DNA of 64,000 bases from positions 10,544,109 through 10,608,108 of the forward strand of contig JAJEKV010000004.1 of the NCBI GenBank assembly GCA_021234155.1, in the 5' to 3' direction. Every line of letters starts with the position of its first letter. Position 1 is the first letter of the stretch. The notes beneath the pieces were generated by a model. That model searched no databases. It saw only the letters and a program-made list of their open reading frames with translations, and had not been told where the DNA came from. Below, one piece after another: positions 33,366-47,039 of this stretch. This DNA comes from Isoetes taiwanensis (Eukaryota > Streptophyta > Lycopodiopsida > Isoetales > Isoetaceae). The position numbers were made by a program, and so were the translations under genes.

Positions 33366-34891
33366 TGTGACGCTCCCTAAATATATACGGCGCTCTGGAC
33401 GTATACATACAGGGACTTCCCCCTCCCATGGCAATCAGCTCACCATGAGCAGGGCCCTCCGTCTAACTTGGACCATCCGTAGAAAGATGCCCGGGTGAAG
33501 GACACGGAGGTGTCTTTCGGCCCACGCCTTCAATGGGACTCCTAAGTCGCGAAAGCGTGAATACATGTTAGCACACAACATAAATCATATATAAATAACC
33601 ACCACGAAGGGCAGCACATCCATCCAACTGATGATAACAGAGAAGATACATCTAATGCTAAAGAAAATACCCCAAACCCTAGGTTCTACCCCGGCTCAGA
33701 CTCCTGTGAGGATGGACTGACGGCTCGGTTTCAAGAGATCAGCAGACAGAGGTATAACCTGGCGTTGGCTGGCATAGAACATTGGCTAGGGTTGTCCACT
33801 CCATCCGCCCCTCCTGTGCACACTTTGCAGATGAGCTGAATCAAGCTATGGCGCCATTGTAGCCTTCCGGAGACGCAATCCCAAGGCATCACCCTTCGGG
33901 ACTACTCCGGGTTACATCTCCCCGGTCCGATGAGGCAGGTCAGGGAAGTGTCCCTTTCCAGAGTCGCAATGAATCCATGGGTGAGCTAGAGAATACGTGC
34001 CGCATCCGTACCCGACCTACTCCCCTTACTTTATCTTCAAAGTACAGGATGATCACACCACTGTACCCAGGGAGTGTCAGACCCATACCCGGCCCTCTAT
34101 GTGACCGGCTATTAGGCCTAGCTCACTGAAGGAGTCCCCGTAGCCTTTTATGCTCAGGCGAGACCCCACCCCACACTTCATCACTACGGCCCCTTATCTG
34201 GTGCTTCAATAATGCCATAGATTCCACAGCTCGGTGGGATCTTGTACACAGGCCGCATCTAATGGGAATAATACAGGGCTCTATCTAGGAGCATACTACA
34301 ATACATGGGCTCAGAGGTCTCTACCCCCCGTAATCCCCCATCTCCGGAGTGCTAACTAAGCAAAGAACTACTAAACCATCAACCAAAGCACATACAGAGA
34401 CTAGAGATAAGAATACTCACCATATCAATCAAGGGTTAGCCTAACAGGTAAACCACAGAGAAAACAGAGAGAGAACACACCACAGAGAGGCGCTATGCTA
34501 TAAATCATCAAGGTAACCTACTGACTAACCATCAAATCGGTCTTGGACTGCTCCAGCTCGACTAACTGAAGGGCGCCTGGTGGCTGCTTCTCCTCCTCCA
34601 TCTCCAATTGCTCCTAATTCGAATTAGGGCACAAAAGCCCCAATTTGGGTGTCCCAACTTGGAAACCCTGCCTTGCCCAATCGATTTGGGCATGTCATTA
34701 ATTAACTAATTAAGCTAATTAGGTTAATTAAGACAAAAATACACTTAATTAGGTTTTATTAATTTAGCATAGCTAAATTAATCTCTTTTAGGTCAACCCC
34801 CTAGGTTAACATACCCCATGGTGGCGTATGCCTACTACGTGACGTGTCAATATATTTATACATATACCGTATAAATACATGGAACGTCACA
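33366..34891 (-). mobile_element. 1.5 kb LTR of a Ty3-type element (3' LTR, minus strand)
   Basis: Bounded by TGTGACG and CGTCACA, inverted ends of 7 bp. Directly outside its right end the minus strand reads TTTCTAAGGTGGGGAGAA, a polypurine tract typical of plant Ty3-type elements, so internal sequence would extend rightward. No second LTR or pol was found, so the element is truncated or its partner is gone. GATGG (33361-33365) precedes it. Confidence 0.7.
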
Positions 34892-36659
34892 TTCTCCCCA
34901 CCTTAGAAATGATGTTGTCGTCAGCATCAAGACTACTCTAGGAAGTCTCCCCTCCTTAAAGACGTGGTGACGAGTTCAGAGTTTATCTAATTTAGAAATC
35001 ATTCTTTTTATACATACGTTTAACTGATTATATATTATAGACAGGTATAGATATAAGCAAGTTCTATTTGTTCTTATATTATAATACAGAGTTATTAATC
35101 TTGCACTGTTTAGTAGAAAGCCATTCTAATCATATTAACTTCTGTGTATATGTGTATTATATTCCCGCTTCAGTTTGTAATTCATTTTATTACAGCCAGC
35201 CCTAACTTAATTTTGTAGCAAAATTTTGTTTTCCTATTTTGTTACAGTTTTAAGGACTCGTATGTTCCTATCCTCAGTGTTTAACAGGCCCTTCACAGTT
35301 ATACTTACCCTTTAATACAATTATGTTTTACCTATATACTTTAATATTAAGTACAGACAGACGTTCTTCATGATTTATTATTCATAACCTTGTTATAACC
35401 TAATCTAAGTCTCGTTATTCCCTTAGAAGTTTGTGTAAGAGATACATACTTATCTCCTTTATATTTGATTATGTGCTTAGATAGCTTGCTCCTTTCGATT
35501 ATCTTTAATGTTTCCACACTCACACTCTCTATCTTTAGCATAGATTACAGTCACATGAAGACACATATTAATTCATTGGTTATGTTTATACATTTATCAG
35601 ACGTCCCGATATTGTTACATTTAAATTACTTATTTATTTTATTGCTATTTTCGTAATTTATCACACATACAGACACTCTTATATTTACAGGGCACAGGTA
35701 CAGCTGACTTATACATTCGACGTAATTGGTACCGCCCCGGTCGCTATCCGGCAGTGCTATGGTTATGCAATCGTCATGTATCACAGAAGGCCAGTTGTGA
35801 CTATGGTGTCCACGGCGGAAGCATCGAAAACCATGCCCGGGTACGTCCGGCTTTGTTATATGGTGATGACCGAAAGCAGGTCCCGGCTCTTACTTGAAGT
35901 AGAATAGGAGACTGGATATAGCACCATATATCCGAGGGAGAAGTGGTTTATGATTATCTACGATAGACCACGTTAGAGAGGTACTATACTAAGGTGGAAA
36001 CTGGATTATGAGTACCCAGCTCGTGAGAGGGAAACCACTTTAGAAGTGTAGGTTTCGACCATGATGGTGCAGGCATAGAATGTGGAGCCAACATTTTATA
36101 GCTATTGCCACTTGAATGGAGGTATGATTTCCGGAAAGGTAGAGAATGTTGTATGAGGATGCGGATCCATAAACTACGGATTATAAAATTACGCATACGT
36201 TGCGTTTCGTAAGGAGATTGATTTTCCTGAGGTGTGCAATAACGATGCAAGCGTGTGCATGATTAAGATGATGACATAGTCACTTGGATACGCTTAATGA
36301 CGTTGGTCAAATGCATGACGATTACGAAGGATATAAATTAAGGAAGGAGCAGGCGCAACCACCGAAAGTACCCACACGACAAGTGGGAGACAAGAGGTGC
36401 TTGAAAGTTGTTGTAAACAACGTTTCAAATATGGAGAGTTTGGAATGACACATTGAATATGCCAAAGTCTAGAGTATGAACAAGGTAGGCGCCCAATGAA
36501 CATCTCACCAAGGAGGATGTGCTCTGGACTTGGTATTGTGTGTGTATCCCGAGGAGTAACTCCGCGTTGGTATATGTGTACTAGGACCATTTAATAGTAA
36601 AACATAACTAAAAGAAGATAGGATATATACTAGAACTTTTAGTTCACATTCCATATGAA
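34892..36659. other. Unassigned sequence beside the Ty3-type LTR
   Basis: A second purine-rich stretch (TTAAGGAGGGGAGA on the minus strand, about 34953-34966) resembles the tract next to the LTR. The rest is AT-rich to 35690, then of mixed composition. No RT or integrase motif was found in any frame. Confidence 0.4.
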
Positions 36660-38012
36660 TATGTAGCATAATAACAGGGGGTTTGGTTTGTGTTTTTGTA
36701 CACTTTTCACAAAGGTTTTCCTAAGATTTCATGGCGTATTCGAATAGATGTACTAATGCGTACATCTAGAGTGCACCATTTTTTAGTTGTTTATTTAGCT
36801 TTTTTTTTTCAATGGTCCAACATCCAAGGGCTCACAACAAAAGCCCTCTTTTTATTTCAGTTGCCATTTTCAGAGTTTTGCATGCAAGCATCGTGCCATC
36901 ATGTTTTAGGGTTATTTTAGGGTTAGAGGAAAGAAGGCAAGAATCGAAAGCAATACAAATGCTGGAGGGTTCGAACATGCTTCAAGATTCAGCATTCGGC
37001 TTCAAGAATAAGATTTAACATTGGGTTTGAAGATCTAGCATTCGACTTTGCTAGTTTATTTTTTCCTTCTCCACTTCACTATTGGCGCACGACCGGCAGT
37101 TAGGGTATGGTGGAGCGAAGGTAAGAACGGCGGCTGTTAGGGTATGGAATGGAATCAAGATCAGAAATAATGACATTGTATTTCCTGCCGGATTGGATTT
37201 TGCCACTGCTCCCTTCTGGCTGCATCTTGGAATCTGCTCCTTTGCTTCCATTGTTCATGAAGAAAGATTTAATAATTTTCTCCCTCTTGCAGATGCAGTG
37301 AAGCAGATAGAACTATGGATATGGATATGAAAATGGGTCAGGCAAATGGCAGATGGAAGAACTAGGAAAAAACGGCTTCAGAGCATCCGGTGCACCAGTT
37401 GTGCAAGATTTTTTCGCATGGGAGAGGAAAAGATCAGAAAATGCAGGAAGCACAAATACTGGAAGAACCCTCAGAGCTCTTAGATTCCAGGTTATGTCAG
37501 GAGACCTCGTGGCCATGATTGCAATTTTAAGAAGTAACAGCTCAGCAACTACAGAAAAGGAAAGCTCTGCAAAGAATGGTAGCACAACGAAAGGACGTCT
37601 ATAGGTTTCTAGCTCAAAAGCACAGTTGGCAGAAACCCTTAAGCTGGATTTTAGCCTATTTGGCGATAACAGAGCAACAGCAGAGAGCACTTATTTAGTG
37701 CCTTCCAAGAAGCTTCACTATTCCCTTCCAACCTTCCCTTCGGATTTGTGCTACATTGTAGTCTTTCCAAAATTTCTACCTTGAAATTTGTGGTATTGTG
37801 CTTTGCACGGCTTTCTCGGCCTTGGGCATCATCGCATCTGTACTCTTTATTTCTCATATTATGTGGTAGAATCTCGTGAAAAATCAACATTTGCTTCAAG
37901 AAGACTGGATTTCATCTAATTACAGGGTCTAATGATATGCTTCATATAGCGATTATTTCAACGCATGAGATACCTCAGTTAATTCTGTTTCTCATTTCAT
38001 GTTTCTATATAG

Positions 38013-38580
38013 GTGCGAAACATCATTGGAGATGCAGGACTTGAAGTGCTTGGCAACCATTGTAAAAAGCTTAGAGTCTTTGATTGAAAATTTAGAGCAC
38101 CAAAGATGGTTTTGTATCACATTGGCGGCTACTTTGTCCGCTCAAAACTGCAGATGTTTACGGTCGTTTGTAATTTATGCATCAAATATCACCCGATTCG
38201 GCATTATCCGCATTCGGTGACATGAGAACCACACCTTCATTTGATGATGGCGTGAAGAATTTGCTAGAGGGATGTTCAAATATGGTTCGTTTATTATTTA
38301 TATACGCCATGGTGGACTTACAAATGAAGTTTAGCCCACATTGGCGATATGGTGGAAAGATTAGGTGGCTTCTTTTGGGCTGTGTTGGAGAGAATAATGA
38401 GGGGTTCAGGCTTAGGAAGCTTGAACTCAGGGATTGTCCTATTATTGAGGCTGGAATTGCAGCCACAGTTAGATCGTTACAATCGTTGAGATACATATGG
38501 GCCCAAGGCTATGAAGCAAGAAATACAAGTGATTTTTTGCAATGGGGCCTTATTGGAACATAGAATACCCCCCGAGTTCT
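38013..38580 (+). pseudogene. COI1-like: COI1-like F-box/LRR gene fragment, unit 1
   Basis: COI1 is the jasmonate co-receptor subunit of SCF ubiquitin ligases. After an acceptor (TATATAG at 38006-38012) the frame reads VRNIIGDAGLEVLGNHCKKL. Later frames give GDM near DDGVKNLLEGCSNM, GGLTNE, RWLLLGCVGENNEG, LRKLELRDCPI, SLRYIWAQGYEA and finally PYWNIE. These occur in the same order as the C-terminal LRRs of COI1. Several frame changes are needed, some probably base-calling errors. The F-box and N-terminal repeats were not found in this unit, so it looks like a captured or decayed terminal exon. Confidence 0.75.
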
Positions 38581-38868
38581 TGTAAAAGTTGTGCTTATTC
38601 TGAAGTTGAAGTGCTCAAGTATTTATGTTCATTTCAGAGTTTATGCCCATCCATTTAAGTTGCCTTGCAATTCTATAACACCCTATGCAAGGCAAATCTT
38701 AACTCGATTTACTTGTAATCTTAACTCGATTTACTTGTGGAGATGTTTGATTATTCCCCATAACATATGTATCCAAGATGGCATTTTTTAAATATACGAC
38801 AACATATGTGCCATGGCAAAGCACATGGTTTAAGTGCTCTTCTTCCAAGTATGATATAATGTTTGTTT

Positions 38869-39245
38869 TTTTGCCCCGAAGGGGCAAAATTTTTTTAAAG
38901 TTATAATACAAACCATTACATTACACACCTTAAAACCCTTAAACCCCTTTTTGTTTGGGTGCATATTCACACGGGGGGTGACTTCGGGCAGCGAGAGCCC
39001 TTATAATTATGTTTTGTACGTACAAAATCAACACCATATAGTATGTTACCTGAAATCTTATAGTATTTTTCAAATCTTGTTATACAGTATCATAATTTCT
39101 ATACATCCATACCCCATAAACGAGGAATTTTGTGGACGGTGTAGATTAAGGAATAATGGGTGAATATGCCTGTTTAACAGCTCTCGTTGCCCGGAGTCAC
39201 CCCCCGTGTGAATATGCACCCAAACAAAACAAAAAGGGGTTTAAG
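38869..39245. repeat. Foldback element, unit 1
   Basis: Inverted arms of about 60 bp (38938-38998 and 39180-39245) share TTTGGGTGCATATTCACACG and GGGGGGTGAC. A separate perfect hairpin TTTTGCCCC-GAA-GGGGCAAAA lies at 38869-38889. The loop of about 180 bp is AT-rich and has the same orientation as in units 3 and 4. Confidence 0.85.
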
Positions 39246-42200
39246 GACGAAGGCAAACTAAGGCTAGTGGTGTCGAAACCACAACATGTGTATGGTACTA
39301 TATAACCAAGTTGAGGAAATAAGTTGGCCGCAAGTATGAATATAGCTAGATGGCTATGTCAACGAGTTACATATGAGTCTAGACTTAGGGTTGGTGCACA
39401 CATGTTACTATATCATATAATAACAACGTAGCGGTCTTGGATGTAGGAAGGATTTAGTAGTATCAAATACTATAGTGGTGATCATATCGAGGATGTCGAT
39501 TTTGATATTCAGATGTATATCATATTAAAAGATAGTAGAATATTCGTACAAGGCGAGTGAAATATTACTTGACAAGGTTTAAAGAATGAGCGTAATGATA
39601 TGCTTATATACGAAGATATTGGGTTAGGTATGCTTTACCGGAGATAAGCATTCAAGTTATCCCAATGGTTGGAGTTGACTATCTTAGATACGTTGTACTA
39701 AGGGAGATGAGAAGAGTTTAAATCAGTGAGAATAGCTAGAGTAAGTCTAGCATATACGGTGATGTTAGATTCAAAAACATCCCAAGGATGGTTGGAGCGG
39801 TGTTGGAATAACCATAATGAGAGCTTAGCTATCAAAGGTTCTAGATACCAATGAATTACTTCATTGTTATAAGCTGAGAGCATTTATTTGGTTTTGGGAA
39901 TAAAAAGATGTATAAAAATATGGCCCCCCCACGATGGAAGAAAAGAAGGAGTACGATGACTTTGGCGATTATACCTTTAGGAGTAACCGAGAAGAGGCAA
40001 TACATAGGAACTCTAAGTCCCGATAAAAAAAAATCAAGACGAGGTGTATTGATCAGAAGGGTTAAGATTATATAGACCAGTAGTCCATATAGTCGAAGAG
40101 TTACCCTACACGCGGGGAACAATTCTAGGTACTGAAGTAGAAGCTGGAGGATCCATTGCCTTGAGGCATAGACCCCTTAGAGGTTATGACTCTGAAACTC
40201 TTAAGAGTGTAAGGAACCGGATAATCTTATGGCGATTACTAACGAAGATCGAAACATTGGGTTTTCCTATTAAGAGACCAGGAGGTTTTAGTGCCTCCTC
40301 TTCATTATGAGGGAGCCAAAGGCGACAAGATTTGAAGTAATCAAATGTTGAAGTTGACACGATAACTTAAGAAATTAGGTTAATTGTGACTAAGCATGGT
40401 TAATATGGAGGACACAAAGGATCCTTAGTGAAAGAAGCCTTTAGAAAAGCTCTGCATGTGAGGTAATAGCCTTCGAAATTATGGCATAATCCCGTGGGGG
40501 AAATCATAGGTTATGTACGGGGTTAAAGTACCATAAGGCACTAAAGGAATGGTTGAAATAACTAGAGACCCTATCAAAATATAGGCAGCATATACAAGTC
40601 CAACATAGAGTCGGCCCCTGTCCATTTGGGAAATAGGTGGCGAAACCACATCATAAAGGTACATAGGCAATGGGTTTGTTTGAAAGAACTACCACGGTTA
40701 TAGTTTAGCTAAGTTAGAGCAGAGCTCTAGCATTGTGGGATGTGGAGATATGTTTATTATGTACATACCATGTACACATACGATAAATATCTTAGGGAGG
40801 TAATCTAGGTGGTCTGGAGATACATTCGAAATGCGCAAAGGACCGTCAATCCGTTGCATGCTAGGGTATGATGTGGTAGTTGGCACTTGAAATAAATGTC
40901 AACGGCCAATAGAATAAAGCTTAAGGTAGTGGGGTGGAGTAGTACAATAGTACAATTCCAGGATAGGTAGCGACTAGCAGGTACCTGCGAGAAGTTCAAA
41001 TGTGTCTTTAATAGACACGTAAGACTAGCTTTCTCACATGATCCATACCCGGATCAGGCAGAGGTGAACAGCATGGGTTACATGGAGGTGTAAGTTAGGA
41101 TGTACAGGACTCGAACATGGATACAAGTCCGGGTTATCTCAAACATAAGTACTTGTAGAAAGACTCACAAAATACGGGTAGGTAGGCACCTTGATGACTC
41201 CGGTAATTTTACGATTTATCTGAAGGCCGACCAGCTCTTAGGCCATGACTATGGGTTTAAATGAAGATGCCAAGTCATTTGGAATGTCGAACAGCAAACA
41301 TAACATCATGACAGAGAAATGTAATGTTCGAGGATGTAGGACAACGTTGGATCATAACCCCCAATGATAGGTGGGTTAACAATATAGGGAATATATAATA
41401 GCGGCTTAGAAGCCACAAGACGGTTAATGAATACGTAAAGGAGTAAATGGATTAGTGACTCTACTGAATAAAGGTCACAGCCAAAGAGTGAAATGTGTAG
41501 CTGTGGCAGACGTAAGGGTCGGAATACTGAAAATCGATCATAGACTTAGAAAACATATTGAAGAAGAGAAGGAATAAAGGACGCTGATGCATGATATTTA
41601 GCAATCTGGATAGAAAGGTTATTTCCTAACATGAAGGTTAGTCTTTGCTAACATGCAAAGATATACCTGCAGCTTGAAAGGCAGCAAGAGCTGAAAAACT
41701 CTAAAGATTTGGTGTATGGCTTAGGGAAGAAGACATCGATGTCTTAGGACAATATGGTGAATTGATTTTTTTTTTTTTTTTTTTTTATGCATGCCACATG
41801 TTGGAGTTTCTATATGTTGGCTTTTCCTACATGTTTGCTACATGATGCCTTAGTAGCGTCTACTCATATTTACAAGAGTGTAACCGAATTACACGTTTAA
41901 GGGAGTAAACCTTTTGAATGTATTTAACTCCTTGAGGGAGTAAACCTTGTGGGCAATTTTAATGGGCCGTTCACCTTACATAAGCGATGGGTTTCTAAAT
42001 CTGACCTTAGGTTGAAGTTAATTTTCTTGGATATTATTATAGTTCAGAAGTTCCTAGAATGGGACTATAGTCCATACAGACATGCTGAATTGGCTAAGGG
42101 CTTGGCTTAAAGGGTCTTTATTCCTTGAGAAACCGTTGATTATCTGAGATGTATAAATGGCTACTCTAAATATGCTAGGGAGCATAATCTGGCAGTTGTA

Positions 42201-42476
42201 AAAGGTATTCTAACCTTGTGAAATTCCATAGGGGTGTCAGATATTCAAGTCCGGGTTATTATTAACCGTAATAATATATCTAGATAATTTAGTTTCCTAA
42301 AACTTATGACAATACCCTTTTTGGAATGGTTCGTATCATTTATGAATAGAGGCCGGTTTGAAGACTAGAGCATCTTAATTTAGATATTCTTTGCTAGGCC
42401 GAAGAATATCGTGCATGCAGTATTCCAAAGTGATATACCTTGAACCTTTATCCTTGGCAACAGACCATGTAGTTTT

Positions 42477-42980
42477 TTGTGCTGGATTCTGATGACTATT
42501 CATCCTTTATTTCTGAAACTAAAAAATGGCGCGGCTAGATGCGAAAGTAGCAGCATATGGGCAAGGAACGGCATGAGCAGAACGGCTGGAGATGTTAGAC
42601 TGAAGATTGCATTCTGTCACAAGATATTGATCTTGAGAAGAGCAGTTGCGTTATGGAGGGCTTTAGCAAAAGGGGCAAACAGGTTGGGGCTGTGGTTTTT
42701 GAGGACGAATCTCCTCTTCTAGATTCTCATTAAACATAACATAGATGAGACGCCCCGCCACAGATGTCGGCATTTTGCATGCACACGTGGGCATTTGTCC
42801 GGAAGATGGCATGAGCAAAGATGGAAAGTTGTGGCAAAAGAGGCAAGCATAGCCTTTGTACCAAACGAAAATTATCAAAGGCCATATAGACAAGGATATC
42901 GTGGAAGCTTCCAACTGTTCCTAAAACACAAAAATATAGATGCCGGCATTGCGAGAAAACCGTGTATTTCAATGATTTTT
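42477..42980 (+). other. Exon-like conserved segment of module M1, unrecognised
   Basis: Shifting frames give DLEKSS.VMEGFSKRGKQ, VGAVVFEDESPLLDSVKHNI and AFCMHTGHLSGRWHEQ, a protein-like sequence conserved at 55345-55850 and 62059-62520 and damaged at 49150-49600. Frame breaks fall at CTG/CAG sites. I do not recognise the gene. Confidence 0.4.
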
Positions 42981-45596
42981 TTGTAATAATGATGCTTATT
43001 TGAGCTGAATATCCACCGTACATATGCTAAGGGTTTGTACATATGCATTCCATTCTCAATCTTAAGGTGTGAAGTGCCTTAAAATGTGAAAGTTTACATT
43101 CTTTTGGCTGAATATATGTCTATGAACGGGTTACTTTCCCTTTCAAAGGATGTAAATTTGCATTCTTTAGACGAAAAATCTGCTCATATGCTTGAGCATT
43201 TGGGTGCTAAGGAGGTGTTGGCAAGTTCGTTTGTCTGCTTTTAGAGTGATAATCCCATTTGGTATAGTTCTAATTATCCTCTATTCTCGCTTTGTTTATT
43301 GTTCCAGGAATTATAGCTTATGATATTTTGCACTCTTATGCACTCATGATTTGCAGAACAAGGTGGTCGCTTAGCAAAAAATCTGCTTAAATGGATTGTC
43401 CACTATTTTCCTTTATAGGTCCCCCTCAGATTCTAACACAATAAGTTCTGCATTTTGCCAACCTGTTTCTAACCTGTGGCAGCTAGGTTGTAAGCAATAC
43501 ATGGCATAGTTATTTCCCCTTAACATTCTATGCCTGTTACAACATTTTAGACGGTAAAATATGAAGTTTCCTTGAAAGGTCTATGTATAGGCATTTGATT
43601 TAACGATGTCGTATAGGTATCCTCGTAATTTCGTAATATAGACTTCTAGAAGCATTTTGCGAATGCCCTTATGTGGAAAATGCTTTCTGCCAGAGATACC
43701 TTCCGCAACCCAATAGAGGGATACATTCTCCCACCCGGATGGATACATTCGGCAAGCCAAACTCGGCATAAATATTTTATCCCTAGCATTCTTATGCCAA
43801 TAGCAATGTATTAGAAGTTAACATGAAGTACCCGGATGGTTATAGCCTATATTGACTGATATAAGTGCTCGTTATAGTAATGTGGTTTATCCGGGATATT
43901 CAAGACTTATTTCTGAACCGTATGGCTTTAAAAGTTTTTTAGCATTATGATGTATGTGACGGTTGTTCTCTTTCTCTTATATGTAAATTAAGTTTATTTC
44001 ACGCCATGCTCATTTAGTCTTTTGGGCAAAAGGTCTACATTAGGTGATCGGTTGACAACCGAGAAGCCTAAGGTACCTTTTGGCCCTTGCATCTTTACCC
44101 TTATCAAGCTAATGATGTATTGGTTGGCTAGCAGTGCAGGGCTTCTCTTCTTAATGTAGTCCTTTTGTTCAAATAGGTTTTAGGTGAGCTGGAAATTTCG
44201 CATTGAAAGATGATTTGATCGAGAGAATTACTTGAGGATGTTAAATCATCTCCAAATACATGGATTTGCATGGCCCTTATGGGAGACATATGCTCACTTG
44301 CAAACCTTTTATTTGCACTTTGAAACGATGATAAGGTACTCGATTTGTTTATTCGGACTTTTACTTCTACAAGTGGGTTTTGTCTAATACTTTCTAGAGA
44401 ATATGTTCTATGTTCTTACATATTGAAGAACAATTCTTGGCTGTACATGTTAGCTATAACAGGTTGGTTCCCTTGGACAAAATGGTTTTCAAATAGAACT
44501 TGTGTTATACCTTGGGAATGCCAATCTTATCTTTCGGGACTTTGTTAAACCTACAAGTATTTTGATACAAATGGAATGGAAGCTCTATTATTAGATCTTT
44601 CGTGTTTTTGTACTAAGACATTACAAATCTGTATGCTATATTTTGACTTCAATATGTAAAGCATAATGCAAGGGGTTTTCTTTGTGTTTTTGCACGCTTT
44701 TTCACAAAGGTTTTCCTAAGATTTCATGGGCGTATTGAATGGATGTACTAATGCGTTACATCTAGAGTCGCCATTTCTTAGTCGTTGATTTAGTTTTTTT
44801 TTTCAATGGTCCAACATCCAAGGGCTCACAACAAAAGCCCTCTTTTTATTTTAGGGGCTGAACATGCAAGCCTTATGGATAGCATTTTAGGGCACGAAAC
44901 AGGGCTTGCAAATCTGCAACAACACGGATTAGCAAGATAAGAATCTTGTTGGGCGATTTAGGTCAAAGACCTCTGCTTCTTTTAAGTGATTGCATCTCCA
45001 ATCTTTGGCTTCAGTCTGGGGCAAACATTACAAGAGTTAATAGGTCCGACAGAATGGAGAAGGTCTCTAGGTTTGGACCATTTTGCAACAGAATCTGAGA
45101 AGCAATCTAAGTATGGCGCATTACCCCATTCAAAACTCCGATTAGGCTCCTGGTTAATTTGTTTGTCCTCATGCCCCGAAAAATCGCCATCGAGCAAGTA
45201 AAGGCGGATCGGAAAGCAGGTAGATGATCGGAGGTTCAGCGGTTACAAGCTTTGAGGGCATACTGCGGTGCTTAGGCGAAATAAGACTTCCGGAATAGCA
45301 GGTATTTTCTCGGAATAAAATGATGTACCCCGGTTGTTGCCCGGATTTCTTGGATTTGATACATGGGTTTACGCTCCATTGCAAAGGGGTTCTGGTAAAG
45401 CTAAGGAGCTAGCGCCGCAAGGACACCGGAGATGTTTTAATGTCTGGCAGTTCATAGTATTCTCTCATGCTCCTTTTCATGCTCCGAAGGTACTGAGGAA
45501 GTCTGGGTATTTTTGTGTCACCGCAAATCTTTTGTGTCAGACTGCCATGCACTTCTACAATTGCACTGTGGAAATCCCTCTGGCAAAACTGTGTGA

Positions 45597-46440
45597 TGAA
45601 GACTCAGCAGAGGTATCGAGTACTTTTGTGTAGATGGGCATGAATGCCTTGCATGCATACCTTTTCTTGTTTACTGTTCAATGAATTGAGTCCTTACATT
45701 GATGCTGCACTAACTATGAATCAAGGTTCGGCTGGAGTTACTGACAGCAGCAGCAAAGATATTCTTCAAAAGGCCTCCTGAAAGTCAGAAGGTTCTTGGA
45801 GCAGCTCTAGCAGCTGGATTAGCAGATGCAAATCAGGTCCCTTCTTGAATGCCTCTTAGCTCTTATGGTTACAGTGTTCCATACTTTGACCCAAGTTGTG
45901 AGATAAAAGGATAGAATTTTCGATGAATTTAACGTTTTCAGATTGTTTATCGGCAGTGTAGATTGCCAAAAGACTTTATAGACCATATATAACTCGCGAC
46001 CCTTTATGTATTAAAGATGGTTTTTCAAAACCTGCAGCCTTCTTTAATTTCTTCTTGACAAAGAGCACCGAGGTTTCGTGGAATTCTCGGATGATACAAG
46101 CACTTTAGCTGTAGGTTCTTCTACGGACAATATTTTGCCAAGTGAGCCATGGGGAAGCAAGTGGCAATGATCTATTGTTGGGTGCATCCAAAAAGGAAGA
46201 TAGTCGAGCTACCATAAGTAATGGCTCATATGCATCGGGCATAGCATTGTGGAGACGCTTAGCCAACATGACATGACAACAATGCAAAGACGTAAGCTTA
46301 TTCTTAGCAATTGATGATCTTCTTTGGACTGAAGTTTGGCACCGAGGCATCTCAAACCTTGAAGCTTAATCCAAAGCCCGCAGGCTTGACCCATCGTTGT
46401 TTCAAAGGAAGTGGAGTTATATTAGAGTTTTCTTGTTGTC
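45597..46440 (+). pseudogene. AP4B-like: AP-4 complex beta-adaptin fragment, unit 2
   Basis: AP-4 sorts cargo at the trans-Golgi network. One exon end DEDSAE|GT (45612) joins in phase to an exon 45726-45836 starting VRLELLTAAAKIFFKRPPES and ending GLADANQ|GT, with both splice borders intact. Then come KDRIFDEFN (about 45907-45935, with one extra base) and DKEHRGFVEFSDDTSTL (from about 46057). Frames resembling DLLLG.SEKED, LAIDDLL and LNPKP follow to about 46440. Order and motifs match plant AP-4 beta from the end of the trunk through the hinge. Upstream trunk exons and the ear domain are missing. Confidence 0.75.
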
Positions 46441-47039
46441 CATGTAATTGAAAATTCTGAGCTGCGGGTTGTAATGCAAGCAGCTCTAGTGTTAAACAGA
46501 ATGAATCACTCTAGTGTTGAGCAGAATGGAGTTCCCCGTGAATGCGTGCCACGTTGTATGTATGTTTGGTGTTAAGTAGTCTAAATGCGTATACGTTTGA
46601 CTTCAAATCGTAATACAATTGAGACAACCTTTGGGTGAGGTGGAAAATGGGTTTGACCCCATCTCGCTTTTAGATGAACTATAGTTTGTGGGTTTGGAAT
46701 AATCCATGGAATATTACTTGGATCAAGGGCCAGGGTTAGACAGTATTGAGGGTTAGACGAAAAGGAGAACCCCTTATGCTAGTTTGTGTACACGTTTTCA
46801 TTTGCATCGTTTTTATGATTTTTATATTCTATAGGCCCTAAATTTCTTGTTCTTCACATATTTCACAAACATATAACAATATATAACATTAAACAATGAT
46901 TATATGACTTTTTTTTAGTTTAGATGCTACATATTCACTCAAGGGAGTTTGGACTGTGTATATGTTGTATTGTTGCTTGTTTGTTTATTTGGTTTTGTTT
47001 TCTTTTGTTAGGGCCCGAAGGGCTAAAAAAATTTTTTAG

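Larger units (their letters stand above)
36660..44650. repeat. Higher-order repeat unit 1 (COI1-like passenger)
   Basis: Layout: shared head (36660-36850, from TAGCATAATAACAGGGGG to AAGCCCTCTTTTTATTT), COI1-like fragment, foldback, about 2.5 kb without recognised genes (39246-41764), a T run (41765-41786), and tail module M1 (41787-44650). Repeated as unit 3 with a shift of 12,957 bp. The gene-free part contains no frame I could assign. Confidence 0.85.

Noticed and set aside
39246-41764. Degenerate Ty3 integrase on the minus strand (text near 40480-40860 faintly similar)
   Set aside because: Too few matching residues and no HHCC or DDE motif; chance similarity cannot be excluded.
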